The position numbers were made by a program, and so were the translations under genes. Source: Bacillota bacterium (GTDB lineage Bacteria; Bacillota; Clostridia; TANB77; CAG-465). Taken from it: a DNA stretch of 64,000 nucleotides. The notes under the pieces were generated by a model. That model saw only the letters and a list, made by a program, of their open reading frames with translations. It searched no databases and was not told the origin of the DNA. This document shows, piece after piece, positions 18,203-26,328 of the stretch; within the stretch, counting starts at the first letter, position 1, and the number at the start of each line of letters is the position of its first letter. The stretch is taken from contig JAEYPQ010000023.1 of assembly GCA_023410645.1 (NCBI GenBank), forward strand, positions 1-64,000, read 5' to 3'.

Positions 18203-18391
18203 TTATACAGCTCTTTGAACTTTTCCACTTCTTAAGCATTTAGTACATACATTCATTTTTTTTGTAACTCCGTTAACATTAGCTCTTACTGTTTGAACAT
18301 TTGGTTTAAAAGTTCTAGCAGTTCTTCTGTGTGAGTGACTAACTTGAAGTGAGAATTTTACTTCTTTATCACATATTTCGCATTTTGCCAT
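18203..18391 (-). CDS. rpmB: 50S ribosomal protein L28
   Basis: A 62-residue zinc-ribbon L28: MAKCEICDKEV with CxxC, the HSHRRTARTFKPN core, and a second CTKC. The start is ATG 18391, with AAGGAGGGC just upstream; an in-frame ATG eight codons earlier lies upstream of that ribosome site. Retaining both Cys pairs marks the zinc-binding form, which in bacteria with paralogues can be replaced under zinc limitation. It is monocistronic and convergent with the spoVM-like gene. Confidence 0.97.
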   Translation of the reverse strand: MAKCEICDKEVKFSLQVSHSHRRTARTFKPNVQTVRANVNGVTKKMNVCTKCLRSGKVQRAV

Positions 18392-18484
18392 TTTAAAGCC
18401 CTCCTTAAATTTCATAATAAATTAATTACTTATTAATTTTAACATAATTACATAAAATAATCAAGGGTTACTAATAATTTTGAT

Positions 18485-18523
18485 AAAAAATAAGGTAATT
18501 ATATTAAATAATATACCTTATTT
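18485..18523 (-). terminator. Terminator of pyk
   Basis: AAATAAGGTA (18488-18497) pairs with TACCTTATTT (18514-18523), giving a T-run on the minus strand after the hairpin. Confidence 0.8.
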
Positions 18524-18538
18524 TAAAATTAATTCAAA

Positions 18539-20002
18539 TTATATTTTAATTATTGTTCCAGTAGCTTGGTTAGCTAAGAATCTAGCATTGTTTTCATTTG
18601 GAAAACCACCACTTAAAACAACAGTATCATTTTCTTTTAATAATCCTTTTGATTTTAATACTTTGATACCTTCTTCTAGTATTTTGTTAAAATCATGTTC
18701 ATTAGGAATATATACAGAATATACATCATTTTCAACACTCATTTGTCTATGCGTATTTAAATTTGCTGTTATAACATATATAGGACAAGCAGGTCTAAAT
18801 CCTGATAGCATTGATGGAGTAATAGCATGTTCTGATACAGCTATTATAGCATCTGCATTTGCGAACATTGCAGAACAACATACAGCAAATTGAGATTCTT
18901 GTTTGAAAGCAGATTCATCAGATAAATCAGATTTATCATTAGTTGATAACTTTTCAATATTTCTCTTTTTGAATCTTTTCCAATAATCAATATTTGCTTC
19001 AGTAGCTTCAGCAATTTTTACCATAGTTTGAATACATTCAAGTGGATAATCACCTTGAGCAGACTCACCAGATAGCATTATAGCACTTGTACCATCATAT
19101 ATTGCATTTGCAACGTCTGATACTTCAGCACGAGTTGGTCTTGGATTAGATTGCATTGATTCTAACATTTGAGTAGCTGTTATAACTGGTTTACCAGCTG
19201 CAACAGTTTTCTTAATCATCATTTTTTGAACTGCTGGTAATTGTTCCATAGGAATTTCAGTTCCTAAATCACCACGAGCAACCATTATACCATCTGTAAC
19301 TTTAAGTATTTCATCAAAGTTATCAAGACCCTCTTGGTTTTCAATTTTAGATATTATTTTAATTTTTTCATTTCCTAAAGATTTTAAAAGATTTTTCATT
19401 TCAATTACATCTTGAGGTTTTCTAATGAAAGATGCAGCTATAAGATCAAAATCATTTTCTACTGCAAATTTAATATCTTCAACATCCTTTTCAGTCATAG
19501 CTTGAAGTTGAAGTTTTGCACCAGGTAAATTAACACCTCTTGTTCCTTTTAGAAGTGCAGTGTTTTGAATTGTACATTCAATTTCAGTTCCATCGATTTT
19601 ATCAACTACTAAATCAACTAATCCATCATTAATTAGTACATGTGATCCAACACTTAAATCTTCTGGTAATTTTTTGTAAGTGACAGATAATATATTATCA
19701 TCACCTTCGATATCTCTTGTAGTTAAAGTAAATTTATTTCCTTTTACAAGTTTGTGTTTTTCGCCGTCAGCAAAAACTCCAGTTCTTATTTCAGGACCTT
19801 TAGTATCAAGCATAAAAGCTACGCTTGTTCCAAGTTCTGCATTAATTTCTCTTAGAGTTTTAACTTTAGCTAAATGTTCCTCATGATCACCATGTGAAAA
19901 GTTAAGTCTCATAACATTAAGTCCTGCTTTCACAAGGCTAGTTAGAACTTCTTTTGATTCACTTGCAGGCCCGATAGTCCCAACAATTTTAGTTCTTCTC
20001 AT
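18539..20002 (-). CDS. pyk: Pyruvate kinase
   Basis: This 487-residue cytoplasmic enzyme converts phosphoenolpyruvate and ADP to pyruvate and ATP in glycolysis. Motifs include MRRTKIVGTIGPAS at the start, NFSHGDHEEH, DTKGPEIRTG, the active-site IISKIENQEG and MVARGDLG, and ATQMLESM. The length is the core form; the extra C-terminal PEP-utiliser-like domain found in many Bacilli is absent. The gene stands alone behind its own promoter, with a GGAGG site before the ATG. Confidence 0.98.
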   Translation of the reverse strand: MRRTKIVGTIGPASESKEVLTSLVKAGLNVMRLNFSHGDHEEHLAKVKTLREINAELGTSVAFMLDTKGPEIRTGVFADGEKHKLVKGNKFTLTTRDIEGDDNILSVTYKKLPEDLSVGSHVLINDGLVDLVVDKIDGTEIECTIQNTALLKGTRGVNLPGAKLQLQAMTEKDVEDIKFAVENDFDLIAASFIRKPQDVIEMKNLLKSLGNEKIKIISKIENQEGLDNFDEILKVTDGIMVARGDLGTEIPMEQLPAVQKMMIKKTVAAGKPVITATQMLESMQSNPRPTRAEVSDVANAIYDGTSAIMLSGESAQGDYPLECIQTMVKIAEATEANIDYWKRFKKRNIEKLSTNDKSDLSDESAFKQESQFAVCCSAMFANADAIIAVSEHAITPSMLSGFRPACPIYVITANLNTHRQMSVENDVYSVYIPNEHDFNKILEEGIKVLKSKGLLKENDTVVLSGGFPNENNARFLANQATGTIIKI

Positions 20003-20058
20003 AAAATTTCCTCCTTAAACATATATATGCACTATATATTTTGCATATTGCAACTATT

Positions 20059-20087
20059 AGTATACATTTATTTTGGAAAAAAGTCAA
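20059..20087 (-). promoter_or_regulatory. Promoter of pyk
   Basis: On the minus strand TTGACT, 17 bases, TATACT, with predicted start near 20052 and a leader of about 50 bases. Confidence 0.8.
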
Positions 20088-20170
20088 CAAAAATCAAGAA
20101 AAAAATGTCAAAATGGCTGTATATGAGGAAAAGTAATGAAATTATTATAGTAAAAATAGTAAATTGAACT

Positions 20171-20201
20171 GAACTCAAAAAGTTAAACACTTTTTGAGTT
20201 C
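20171..20201 (-). terminator. Hairpin after the FGE-like gene
   Basis: GAACTCAAAAAGT (20171-20183) pairs with ACTTTTTGAGTTC (20189-20201). The T-run on the minus-strand side is weak, so termination is likely but not certain. Confidence 0.6.
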
Positions 20202-20221
20202 AATTTAAAATCCATTACTAA

Positions 20222-21232
20222 TTATTTCATATATAATCCAACTCTAAATCCAATTTTTGAGCTAGACCATGCATGATTTTCACTTTCATTATACTTATCA
20301 CTAGTATTACTGTAATAGTCTTTATCATATGCACCATATGTATCATTAAATTCAGTTATTCTTGTTACATAAGTCTCAGCTACATTACCTAGGAAGTCAT
20401 ATATATTGTTTAATTTATTTCTTTCTGTAATTCCTGTAGCTAAAATCATATTTTCGGTTTTATGAATATTTTCACCATATTTATATGAGGCACCTACATC
20501 ATCAGAATATAATCCAGTAAAATAAAAGTCTGAATCAGCAAAGTTACCAAAATCTCTAGTAATTAGATTTTTATTAGTATTATATATCCAAGTATATATA
20601 TCAGCTCTATTAGCTCCTTCTATTAATGTAGTATAAAAAGAGTTGCTATCATTATACATATTTTCAGCATTATAAAGTGCATTTTTTATATTTATAAAAT
20701 TCCATGGTATTGAACCTTTTCGTATGATTGGTTTTCCGGAAATATCGTTTGTATCTGGAGATATATTTTGTAAATTTTCTTGTAAGTTTTCAGGTAAACC
20801 GGCTTCATATCTTCCAACATAAAATCCAGAATATTTTTTTATTGAATTACAATATTTACTATTATAATTTTCTGATATATGATTTTCGTTATAATTATAT
20901 GGAAACCAAACAAATTGATTACCATCTTTATCTTCAATTACCAGTCCATTATTCCATCCTTTTGGATTACCATTTTCGTCTAAATCCCAGCTAGCAGTAT
21001 CAGTTTCTACCTTTTTGAATCCTTCTGGTACAATTGGATTATAGTATTCGGATACTTTTACAATCTCAACAGGTTTATCTTCCTTATTAGCATCGTTTCC
21101 ATTACTACGATTTATTGGAATGTTAAAAATATTTTGAAAAATTGTAGTTTTTTTACCCAAATACCAACCAATAAGTGCACATATAATTAATAATATAACT
21201 GGAATTATAATATTTAATGTTTTCTTTTTCAT
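20222..21232 (-). CDS. Membrane-anchored FGE/sulfatase-modifying-factor-fold protein, catalytic residues absent
   Basis: This 336-residue protein has an N-terminal membrane segment (about 5-25) and an acidic linker. An FGE-like fold follows: FVWFPYN, SGFYVGRYEAG, the loop IYDFLGNVAETY and the end KIGFRVGLYMK. The Cys-containing active-site region of formylglycine-generating enzymes (RGGSW through the catalytic Cys) is replaced by HAWSSSKIGFRV with no Cys, so sulfatase-modifying activity is unlikely. Such domains are common in secreted clostridial proteins as binding or structural modules. The start has TAGGAGA upstream. It is divergent from spoIVA; its function is unknown. Confidence 0.7.
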   Translation of the reverse strand: MKKKTLNIIIPVILLIICALIGWYLGKKTTIFQNIFNIPINRSNGNDANKEDKPVEIVKVSEYYNPIVPEGFKKVETDTASWDLDENGNPKGWNNGLVIEDKDGNQFVWFPYNYNENHISENYNSKYCNSIKKYSGFYVGRYEAGLPENLQENLQNISPDTNDISGKPIIRKGSIPWNFINIKNALYNAENMYNDSNSFYTTLIEGANRADIYTWIYNTNKNLITRDFGNFADSDFYFTGLYSDDVGASYKYGENIHKTENMILATGITERNKLNNIYDFLGNVAETYVTRITEFNDTYGAYDKDYYSNTSDKYNESENHAWSSSKIGFRVGLYMK

Positions 21233-21448
21233 TTAGTTAATCTCCTAATATATATATATTGTAATACTTTATATTGCTAAATTCAACATATATGTTATAA
21301 AAAAATGTATTAGTATTTATATTTGTATAATTTTGTCCTGAATTTATATATTTAAAAATAATTTTGTTACTATTTTTAATAATTTTTATCATAAAAACAT
21401 CAATTAATAATATATTTGTAGTAAAGAAATTGAACTTGGAGGTAAAAA

Positions 21449-22930
21449 ATGAAAAAAGAAGATATTTATGAAAGTATATCATCAAGAACAAATGGTGATA
21501 TATATATAGGAGTTGTAGGTCCAGTAAGAACAGGAAAATCTACGTTTATTAAACAATTTATGGAAAACTTTGTTATACCTAATATAGAAAATGAATATAA
21601 GCAAGATAGGGCGAAAGATGAACTTCCACAAAGTGCAGCAGGAAGAACAATTATGACTACTGAGCCTAAATTTGTTCCAAACGAATCAGTTGAAATCAAA
21701 CTTGATAATAACGTTCGTATGAAAACAAGACTAGTTGATTGTGTTGGATATTTGGTTGATGGTGCAGTAGGACATTTAGAAAATGATATGCCTAGAATGG
21801 TTAAGACACCATGGTCAGATAATGAAATGACTTTTTCAAGAGCAGCTGAAATAGGTACTGAAAAGGTAATAAAAGATCATTCTACTATAGGTCTTGTTGT
21901 GACAACTGATGGAAGTATTACAGATATATCAAGAGATAGTTATATAGAAGCTGAAAATAGAGTAATAAAAGAGTTAAAACAAATAAATAAACCATTTGTT
22001 GTACTTTTAAATTCTACACATCCAGAAGCAGAAGAAACAGTGAGACTTGCAGAAGATCTAAAAGAAAAACATAATGTTTCAGTAATGCCTGTTGATATTG
22101 AAAAGTTAGATCAAAAAGATTTAACTGATATATTCTCAAGAGTACTTGAAGAATTCCCTATAACAGAAATTGGATTTAAGTTACCAGAATGGTTTAGTAT
22201 ACTTGATTTTGAACATTGGTTAAAACAAGATGTTATTACGCTAGTAAAAAGTAGTTTTAATGAAGATTATTCTTTAAGGGAGATAAATGATTTAGTTCAA
22301 AGGCTTACAAGTGAAAATGAAATATTTGATAAGATTACAGTTGATAATGCAAAAATGGAAGATGGTAGCATAAAAGTTAGAATAGATATTAATCCAAGTA
22401 TGTTTTATAGAGTTCTTAGTGAAATGTCTAATTTTGAAATAACATCAGATGGAGATATATTTGCATTACTAAAAGATTTTTCTAAGACTAAAATGGAATA
22501 TGATAAGATTGCAATGGCATTAGAAGAAGTAAGAATTAAAGGCTATGGAATAGTTACTCCTCAAATGGATGAATTAACTCTTGAAGAACCAGAAATAGTA
22601 AGACAAGGAAATAAATATGGAGTTAAATTAAGAGCAAGTGCACCAAGTATTCATATGATTAGAGCAGATATAGAAACAGAAGTTTCACCAATAGTTGGAA
22701 GTGAAAAACAATCTGAAGATTTGGTAAAATATCTATTATCAGAATTTGAAACAGATCCAAGAAAGATATGGGAGTCAAATATATTTGGTAAATCTCTACA
22801 TGAACTTGTAAACGAAGGCCTTCATAACAAATTATATAGAATGCCAGATGAAGCTCAAATGAAATTACAAGAAACTTTACAAAAAATAATAAATGAAGGA
22901 AGTGGAGGACTTATTTGTATAATATTATAA
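21449..22930 (+). CDS. spoIVA: Stage IV sporulation protein A (spore coat basement ATPase)
   Basis: The 493-residue product matches SpoIVA over its full length. The N-terminal ATPase domain has Walker A GPVRTGKST (about residues 24-32), the switch-like LVDCVGYLVDGA, and the STHPEAEET region. The middle and C-terminal domains end in the conserved GGLICIIL tail that contacts SpoVM. SpoIVA polymerises with ATP hydrolysis into the basement layer under the coat on the mother-cell side of the forespore. A strong GGAGG precedes the ATG. A SpoVM-like gene about 3.3 kb upstream supplies its membrane anchor. Confidence 0.98.
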   Translation: MKKEDIYESISSRTNGDIYIGVVGPVRTGKSTFIKQFMENFVIPNIENEYKQDRAKDELPQSAAGRTIMTTEPKFVPNESVEIKLDNNVRMKTRLVDCVGYLVDGAVGHLENDMPRMVKTPWSDNEMTFSRAAEIGTEKVIKDHSTIGLVVTTDGSITDISRDSYIEAENRVIKELKQINKPFVVLLNSTHPEAEETVRLAEDLKEKHNVSVMPVDIEKLDQKDLTDIFSRVLEEFPITEIGFKLPEWFSILDFEHWLKQDVITLVKSSFNEDYSLREINDLVQRLTSENEIFDKITVDNAKMEDGSIKVRIDINPSMFYRVLSEMSNFEITSDGDIFALLKDFSKTKMEYDKIAMALEEVRIKGYGIVTPQMDELTLEEPEIVRQGNKYGVKLRASAPSIHMIRADIETEVSPIVGSEKQSEDLVKYLLSEFETDPRKIWESNIFGKSLHELVNEGLHNKLYRMPDEAQMKLQETLQKIINEGSGGLICIIL

Positions 22931-22976
22931 AGGTAAAAATAAATTGAAGAATGCCGAATAGATTATATATAGTAGG

Positions 22977-23009
22977 CCTAGATTAGTTGAAGACTAATCT
23001 AGGTTTTTT
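22977..23009 (+). terminator. Terminator of spoIVA
   Basis: CCTAGATTAGT (22977-22987) pairs with ACTAATCTAGG (22993-23003), followed by TTTTTT. Confidence 0.92.
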
Positions 23010-23192
23010 AATTTTCAGTTACATTAAAAAATGCATGATATGATTAAAATAATTATACATTTTTTTGCTTTTTTAATAATAATTTGATACATAAAATTTG
23101 CATTTTGGAAAATAAAGTATTATAATATTATTTAATAGTTATTAAATTGAAAATAAAAATAATCAAAATTCAATGGATGGAAGGATTTTAAA

Positions 23193-23846
23193 ATGTATAA
23201 ACGAGTTATAATGATAGAGATTATTATTCTTTGTTTTTCAGTTGGAATATTAATAGCTGGAATATATATAAATAGTTTAAAAGAAAATAAGGTATCTGAA
23301 GAAAATATAACTAATAATGAGGATGAATATAGTGAAGAAGAAAAACAGATGATAGAATATAATAAGAGAATAGAAGTAGATTGGATAAATCTGGAGTCCT
23401 TATTTGATCCCACAGTTAAAAGGGAAGATGGGATTTACTTATTCTTTGGTGATGAAATATTAAAGCTTGAAAAAATGCCAAATGATTTTTCATTTGACGA
23501 TTTTATAGATGGTGATATTGCTAAAGAAACATTAAAGAACTCATGGCCTATAATAAAAAACAAAGAAATAGAATTAAAAAAAGATAAATCAATAAAAGCT
23601 TTAATTTTTTATATAGAAAATAATAATATAAAGCAACTTTCTATAAATGATATCATTTTTATACGAGAAAATGGAACAAATGGTTTATATTTTTCTCCAT
23701 ATACTGTAACATTAAATGATTCAAAAATATCTAATATTTATAGATATAAAATAGAATCTGGAAACTTAGGAAAAGAACTCATTATATTAAAAATACCTAT
23801 TAATGGTATTATACAGTATTATGTAATTAAATTTGTTACTTCTTAG
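23193..23846 (+). CDS. Membrane-anchored protein of unknown function (217 aa)
   Basis: One N-terminal membrane segment (about residues 6-26) is followed by an acidic linker (NNEDEYSEEEKQ) and a mainly beta-strand extracellular domain ending YYVIKFVTS. No lipobox, catalytic motif or known domain is visible. GGAAGGA lies upstream of ATG 23193. The gene is flanked by terminators on both sides, so it is a single-gene unit. Confidence 0.65.
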   Translation: MYKRVIMIEIIILCFSVGILIAGIYINSLKENKVSEENITNNEDEYSEEEKQMIEYNKRIEVDWINLESLFDPTVKREDGIYLFFGDEILKLEKMPNDFSFDDFIDGDIAKETLKNSWPIIKNKEIELKKDKSIKALIFYIENNNIKQLSINDIIFIRENGTNGLYFSPYTVTLNDSKISNIYRYKIESGNLGKELIILKIPINGIIQYYVIKFVTS

Positions 23847-23882
23847 CAGACATTTTTTAAATTTTAAATACTAATTAAAGAA

Positions 23883-23916
23883 AAAGAAGGTATCTAAGAT
23901 CAGATACCTTCTTTAA
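23883..23916 (+). terminator. Terminator after the 217-aa membrane protein gene
   Basis: AAAGAAGGTATCT (23883-23895) pairs with AGATACCTTCTTT (23902-23914). The next ~150 bases hold no feature I recognise. Confidence 0.85.
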
Positions 23917-24063
23917 AATTTGTTATATGGTTTTATATATTAGTATTAAAATTCAAGCTTAAAAGTTACATTAGAAAGCCTATTTTATTAGTGAATAAAA
24001 TTAGATATATATAGAAAAAAGATGACGTGATAGTTGGATTTATAAAAAATAATATTAATATAT

Positions 24064-24417
24064 TTAGCAAGCATGTAATTGTATGCTTATATAATCCATA
24101 TTAGTATAGTTCTCAATTCCTAATTCTATTTTAATAGAATTTCTTAATTCATCATCAAAACGGAAATAATTATCTTTTTCAGGATATACTTTTATAGTTT
24201 TATCTAAGAAAAATAAATTAATAAAAATCTTTAGATTATTTCTAAATTGTTTAATAATTCTCAATTTTAATCTTTTAGAATCATTTAAAATATCTTTACA
24301 TACATCATCAATTTCTATTTTAATTATATTAGATTCTAAGAAAAATGTTGGATTAGTAATATCTATCCGTATTAACTTAGGATTTTCTCTATTTGTTATA
24401 ATAATGTCTGTATTCAT
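24064..24417 (-). CDS. Hypothetical protein (117 aa)
   Basis: The product begins MNTDIIITNRENPKLIRID and is predicted soluble, with alternating strands and charged helices; it ends in Cys. I chose ATG 24417 because GGAGGG lies 6 bases upstream; an in-frame ATG nine codons earlier would place that ribosome site inside the gene. No family is recognised and no neighbour is on the same strand. Confidence 0.6.
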   Translation of the reverse strand: MNTDIIITNRENPKLIRIDITNPTFFLESNIIKIEIDDVCKDILNDSKRLKLRIIKQFRNNLKIFINLFFLDKTIKVYPEKDNYFRFDDELRNSIKIELGIENYTNMDYISIQLHAC

Positions 24418-24599
24418 TATTTTCCCTCCATTATGATTACACATAGATTTTTAAAATTTATAAAAGTACAATAAAGTATAACATGTGAATTTAATTATGT
24501 CAACACACTTTGCAAAATTTACAATAATTTACATTTTATAGTATATTGCAAAATTTTATTTTTTTGTATAAAATATATTAATAGTCTAGGAGATGAAAT

Positions 24600-25718
24600 A
24601 TGAACTATTCAAAGTTATATATAAATTTAGAAAATATAAAATCAAATATATTAAAAATTAAAGAAAAACAAAATAACAAATGCTGTGTAATAGCAATGTT
24701 AAAGGCAAATGCATATGGACTTGGAATGATTGAAGTATCTAAATATTTAGAAGAAAATAAATTAGTAAGTTATTTAGGAGTTGCATATATAAATGAAGCA
24801 GTTAAAATGAGAGAAAATGGAATAAAATTTCCAATAATAGTATTAAATGCAAGTTTAGCATCAGAAATAGAAGATATATTAAAATATAATGATATAATAC
24901 CAGGTGTATCTAGTTATGAATATGCAAAAATATTAAATGAAATGTGTAAAGAAAATAATAAAACGATAAAAATACATATTGAAGTAAATACTGGGATGAA
25001 TAGATTTGGCTTAAGTTATAATAATTCATTAGACGAAATAATAAAAATAAGTAAATTAGAAAATATAGATATAAATGGAATATATATGCATTTTTCAGAT
25101 GCGGACTTAAGTGAAGAATATACAGAATTTCAAAATAGATTATTTAATAAATTATTAGAAAAATTAAAACAAAATAATATAATCATACCATATGTTCATT
25201 CTAGTAATAGTGCGGCGAGTATAAATTTAAAAAATAATAATAGCAATTTGATTAGACCTGGAATTATGATATATGGATATTACCCTGATAAATCCTTAGA
25301 GTCAAAAATTAAATTAAAGCCATCTTGTAAATTAGTTAGTACTATAACTAATATTTTTGAAGTAAAAGAAGGGACTCCAATAGGTTATAATAGAAAATAT
25401 ATAACTAAAAGAAATACTAAAATTGCAACTGTAAATATTGGTTATGCCGATGGACTAAATAGACAATTGTCAAACAGAGGATATTTGCTTATAAATGGTA
25501 AGAAATGTAATATTATTGGCAATATATGTATGGATTCATGTATGGTTGATATAACAGATGTTGAAAATGTTAAAGTAAGTGATGAAGCTATAATATTTGA
25601 TAATTTAAATATAACATTAGATGAAATTGCAAAAGAATGTAATACTATAAATTATGATATATTAACTAGTATAGGAAGTAGAGTAGAAAGAATATATAAA
25701 AAGGCACTATCACAATAA
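24600..25718 (+). CDS. alr: Alanine racemase
   Basis: A 372-residue PLP enzyme that interconverts L- and D-alanine for peptidoglycan, or in sporeformers for spore dormancy control. The PLP-binding Lys35 is in MLKANAYGLG; the second-domain catalytic Tyr lies in VNIGYADGLNR, and the GNICMDSCMVD motif is present. ATG 24600 is preceded by AGGAGAT. It is a single gene ending in a strong terminator. Because other sporulation genes are near, a spore-associated role is possible but not shown. Confidence 0.96.
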   Translation: MNYSKLYINLENIKSNILKIKEKQNNKCCVIAMLKANAYGLGMIEVSKYLEENKLVSYLGVAYINEAVKMRENGIKFPIIVLNASLASEIEDILKYNDIIPGVSSYEYAKILNEMCKENNKTIKIHIEVNTGMNRFGLSYNNSLDEIIKISKLENIDINGIYMHFSDADLSEEYTEFQNRLFNKLLEKLKQNNIIIPYVHSSNSAASINLKNNNSNLIRPGIMIYGYYPDKSLESKIKLKPSCKLVSTITNIFEVKEGTPIGYNRKYITKRNTKIATVNIGYADGLNRQLSNRGYLLINGKKCNIIGNICMDSCMVDITDVENVKVSDEAIIFDNLNITLDEIAKECNTINYDILTSIGSRVERIYKKALSQ

Positions 25719-25745
25719 ATATGTGATGGTGCCTAAATTATTTTT
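25702..25745 (+). terminator. Terminator of alr
   Basis: AGGCACTATCACA (25702-25714) pairs with TGTGATGGTGCCT (25722-25734) with one wobble pair, followed by AAATTATTTTT. The 5' arm lies in the end of alr. Confidence 0.85.
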
Positions 25746-25747
25746 GA

Positions 25748-26152
25748 TTACTTTAAAATAATCTCAAAACTTGCCTTTTTTCCTTTATTTCTTTGTCCCC
25801 AACAGCAAAGTGTCAACTCTGTTGTTCTGGGGTCAAGTTCAGTTAAATGAAACATTCCGAGGTTTCCAGAGAAAATGCAAGGAAACTCAGAATATTTTTC
25901 ACCTTTTACCTTGGCCTCAAGTTTCAGATTTAAAGGTTCACCCTCTAAAAGGTTTATTTCTGCATCGATAGTCTCAGGAAATTCTTCAGTGTTTCTAAAA
26001 AGAATTGCTATTCCTGCACATACAGGAATAGTATTTCCTGTCATATCAAACATTCCTTTGATTGTGCTATCGTTAATTTTTTCAGCATCTCTTGTATCCA
26101 GATTTTCAGGATCAAAAGCAAAAGGATTAACGTAAAAGTTTTTTAAATTCAT
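25748..26152 (-). CDS. Hypothetical protein of unusual base composition (134 aa)
   Basis: The product begins MNLKNFYVNPFAFDPENLD and has strand-rich segments and the motif LTLCCWGQRNKGKKASF near the end. No membrane segment is present. GGAGG precedes the ATG. Base composition is clearly richer in G and C than in all neighbouring genes (runs such as CCTTGGCCTC and CTGGGGTC), and codon choice differs, which suggests acquisition by transfer. It sits alone between alr and dnaE. I do not recognise a family. Confidence 0.65.
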   Translation of the reverse strand: MNLKNFYVNPFAFDPENLDTRDAEKINDSTIKGMFDMTGNTIPVCAGIAILFRNTEEFPETIDAEINLLEGEPLNLKLEAKVKGEKYSEFPCIFSGNLGMFHLTELDPRTTELTLCCWGQRNKGKKASFEIILK

Positions 26153-26328
26153 TTTTATTCCTCCAAAATTTTAAAAGATTACAAAAATTTATTGTTACAT
26201 TAATATTATATCACATCTTTAATATTATGTAAACAATACGCAATATATTTTTATTATAGAATTTAAAATATAAGTATCATATAGACTTTTTATATTTTTT
26301 TTAGTATAATTTATACTGGGTGATAAAC

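Noticed and set aside
18480..18893. 137-codon plus-strand frame
   Set aside because: Antisense shadow of pyk with no ribosome site.
21237..21491. 84-codon minus-strand frame upstream of spoIVA
   Set aside because: AT-rich, no ribosome site, low-complexity translation, and it overlaps the spoIVA start.
25771..26135. Two plus-strand frames opposite the GC-richer gene
   Set aside because: No ribosome sites; their length is a by-product of the composition of the minus-strand gene, which has a good GGAGG site.
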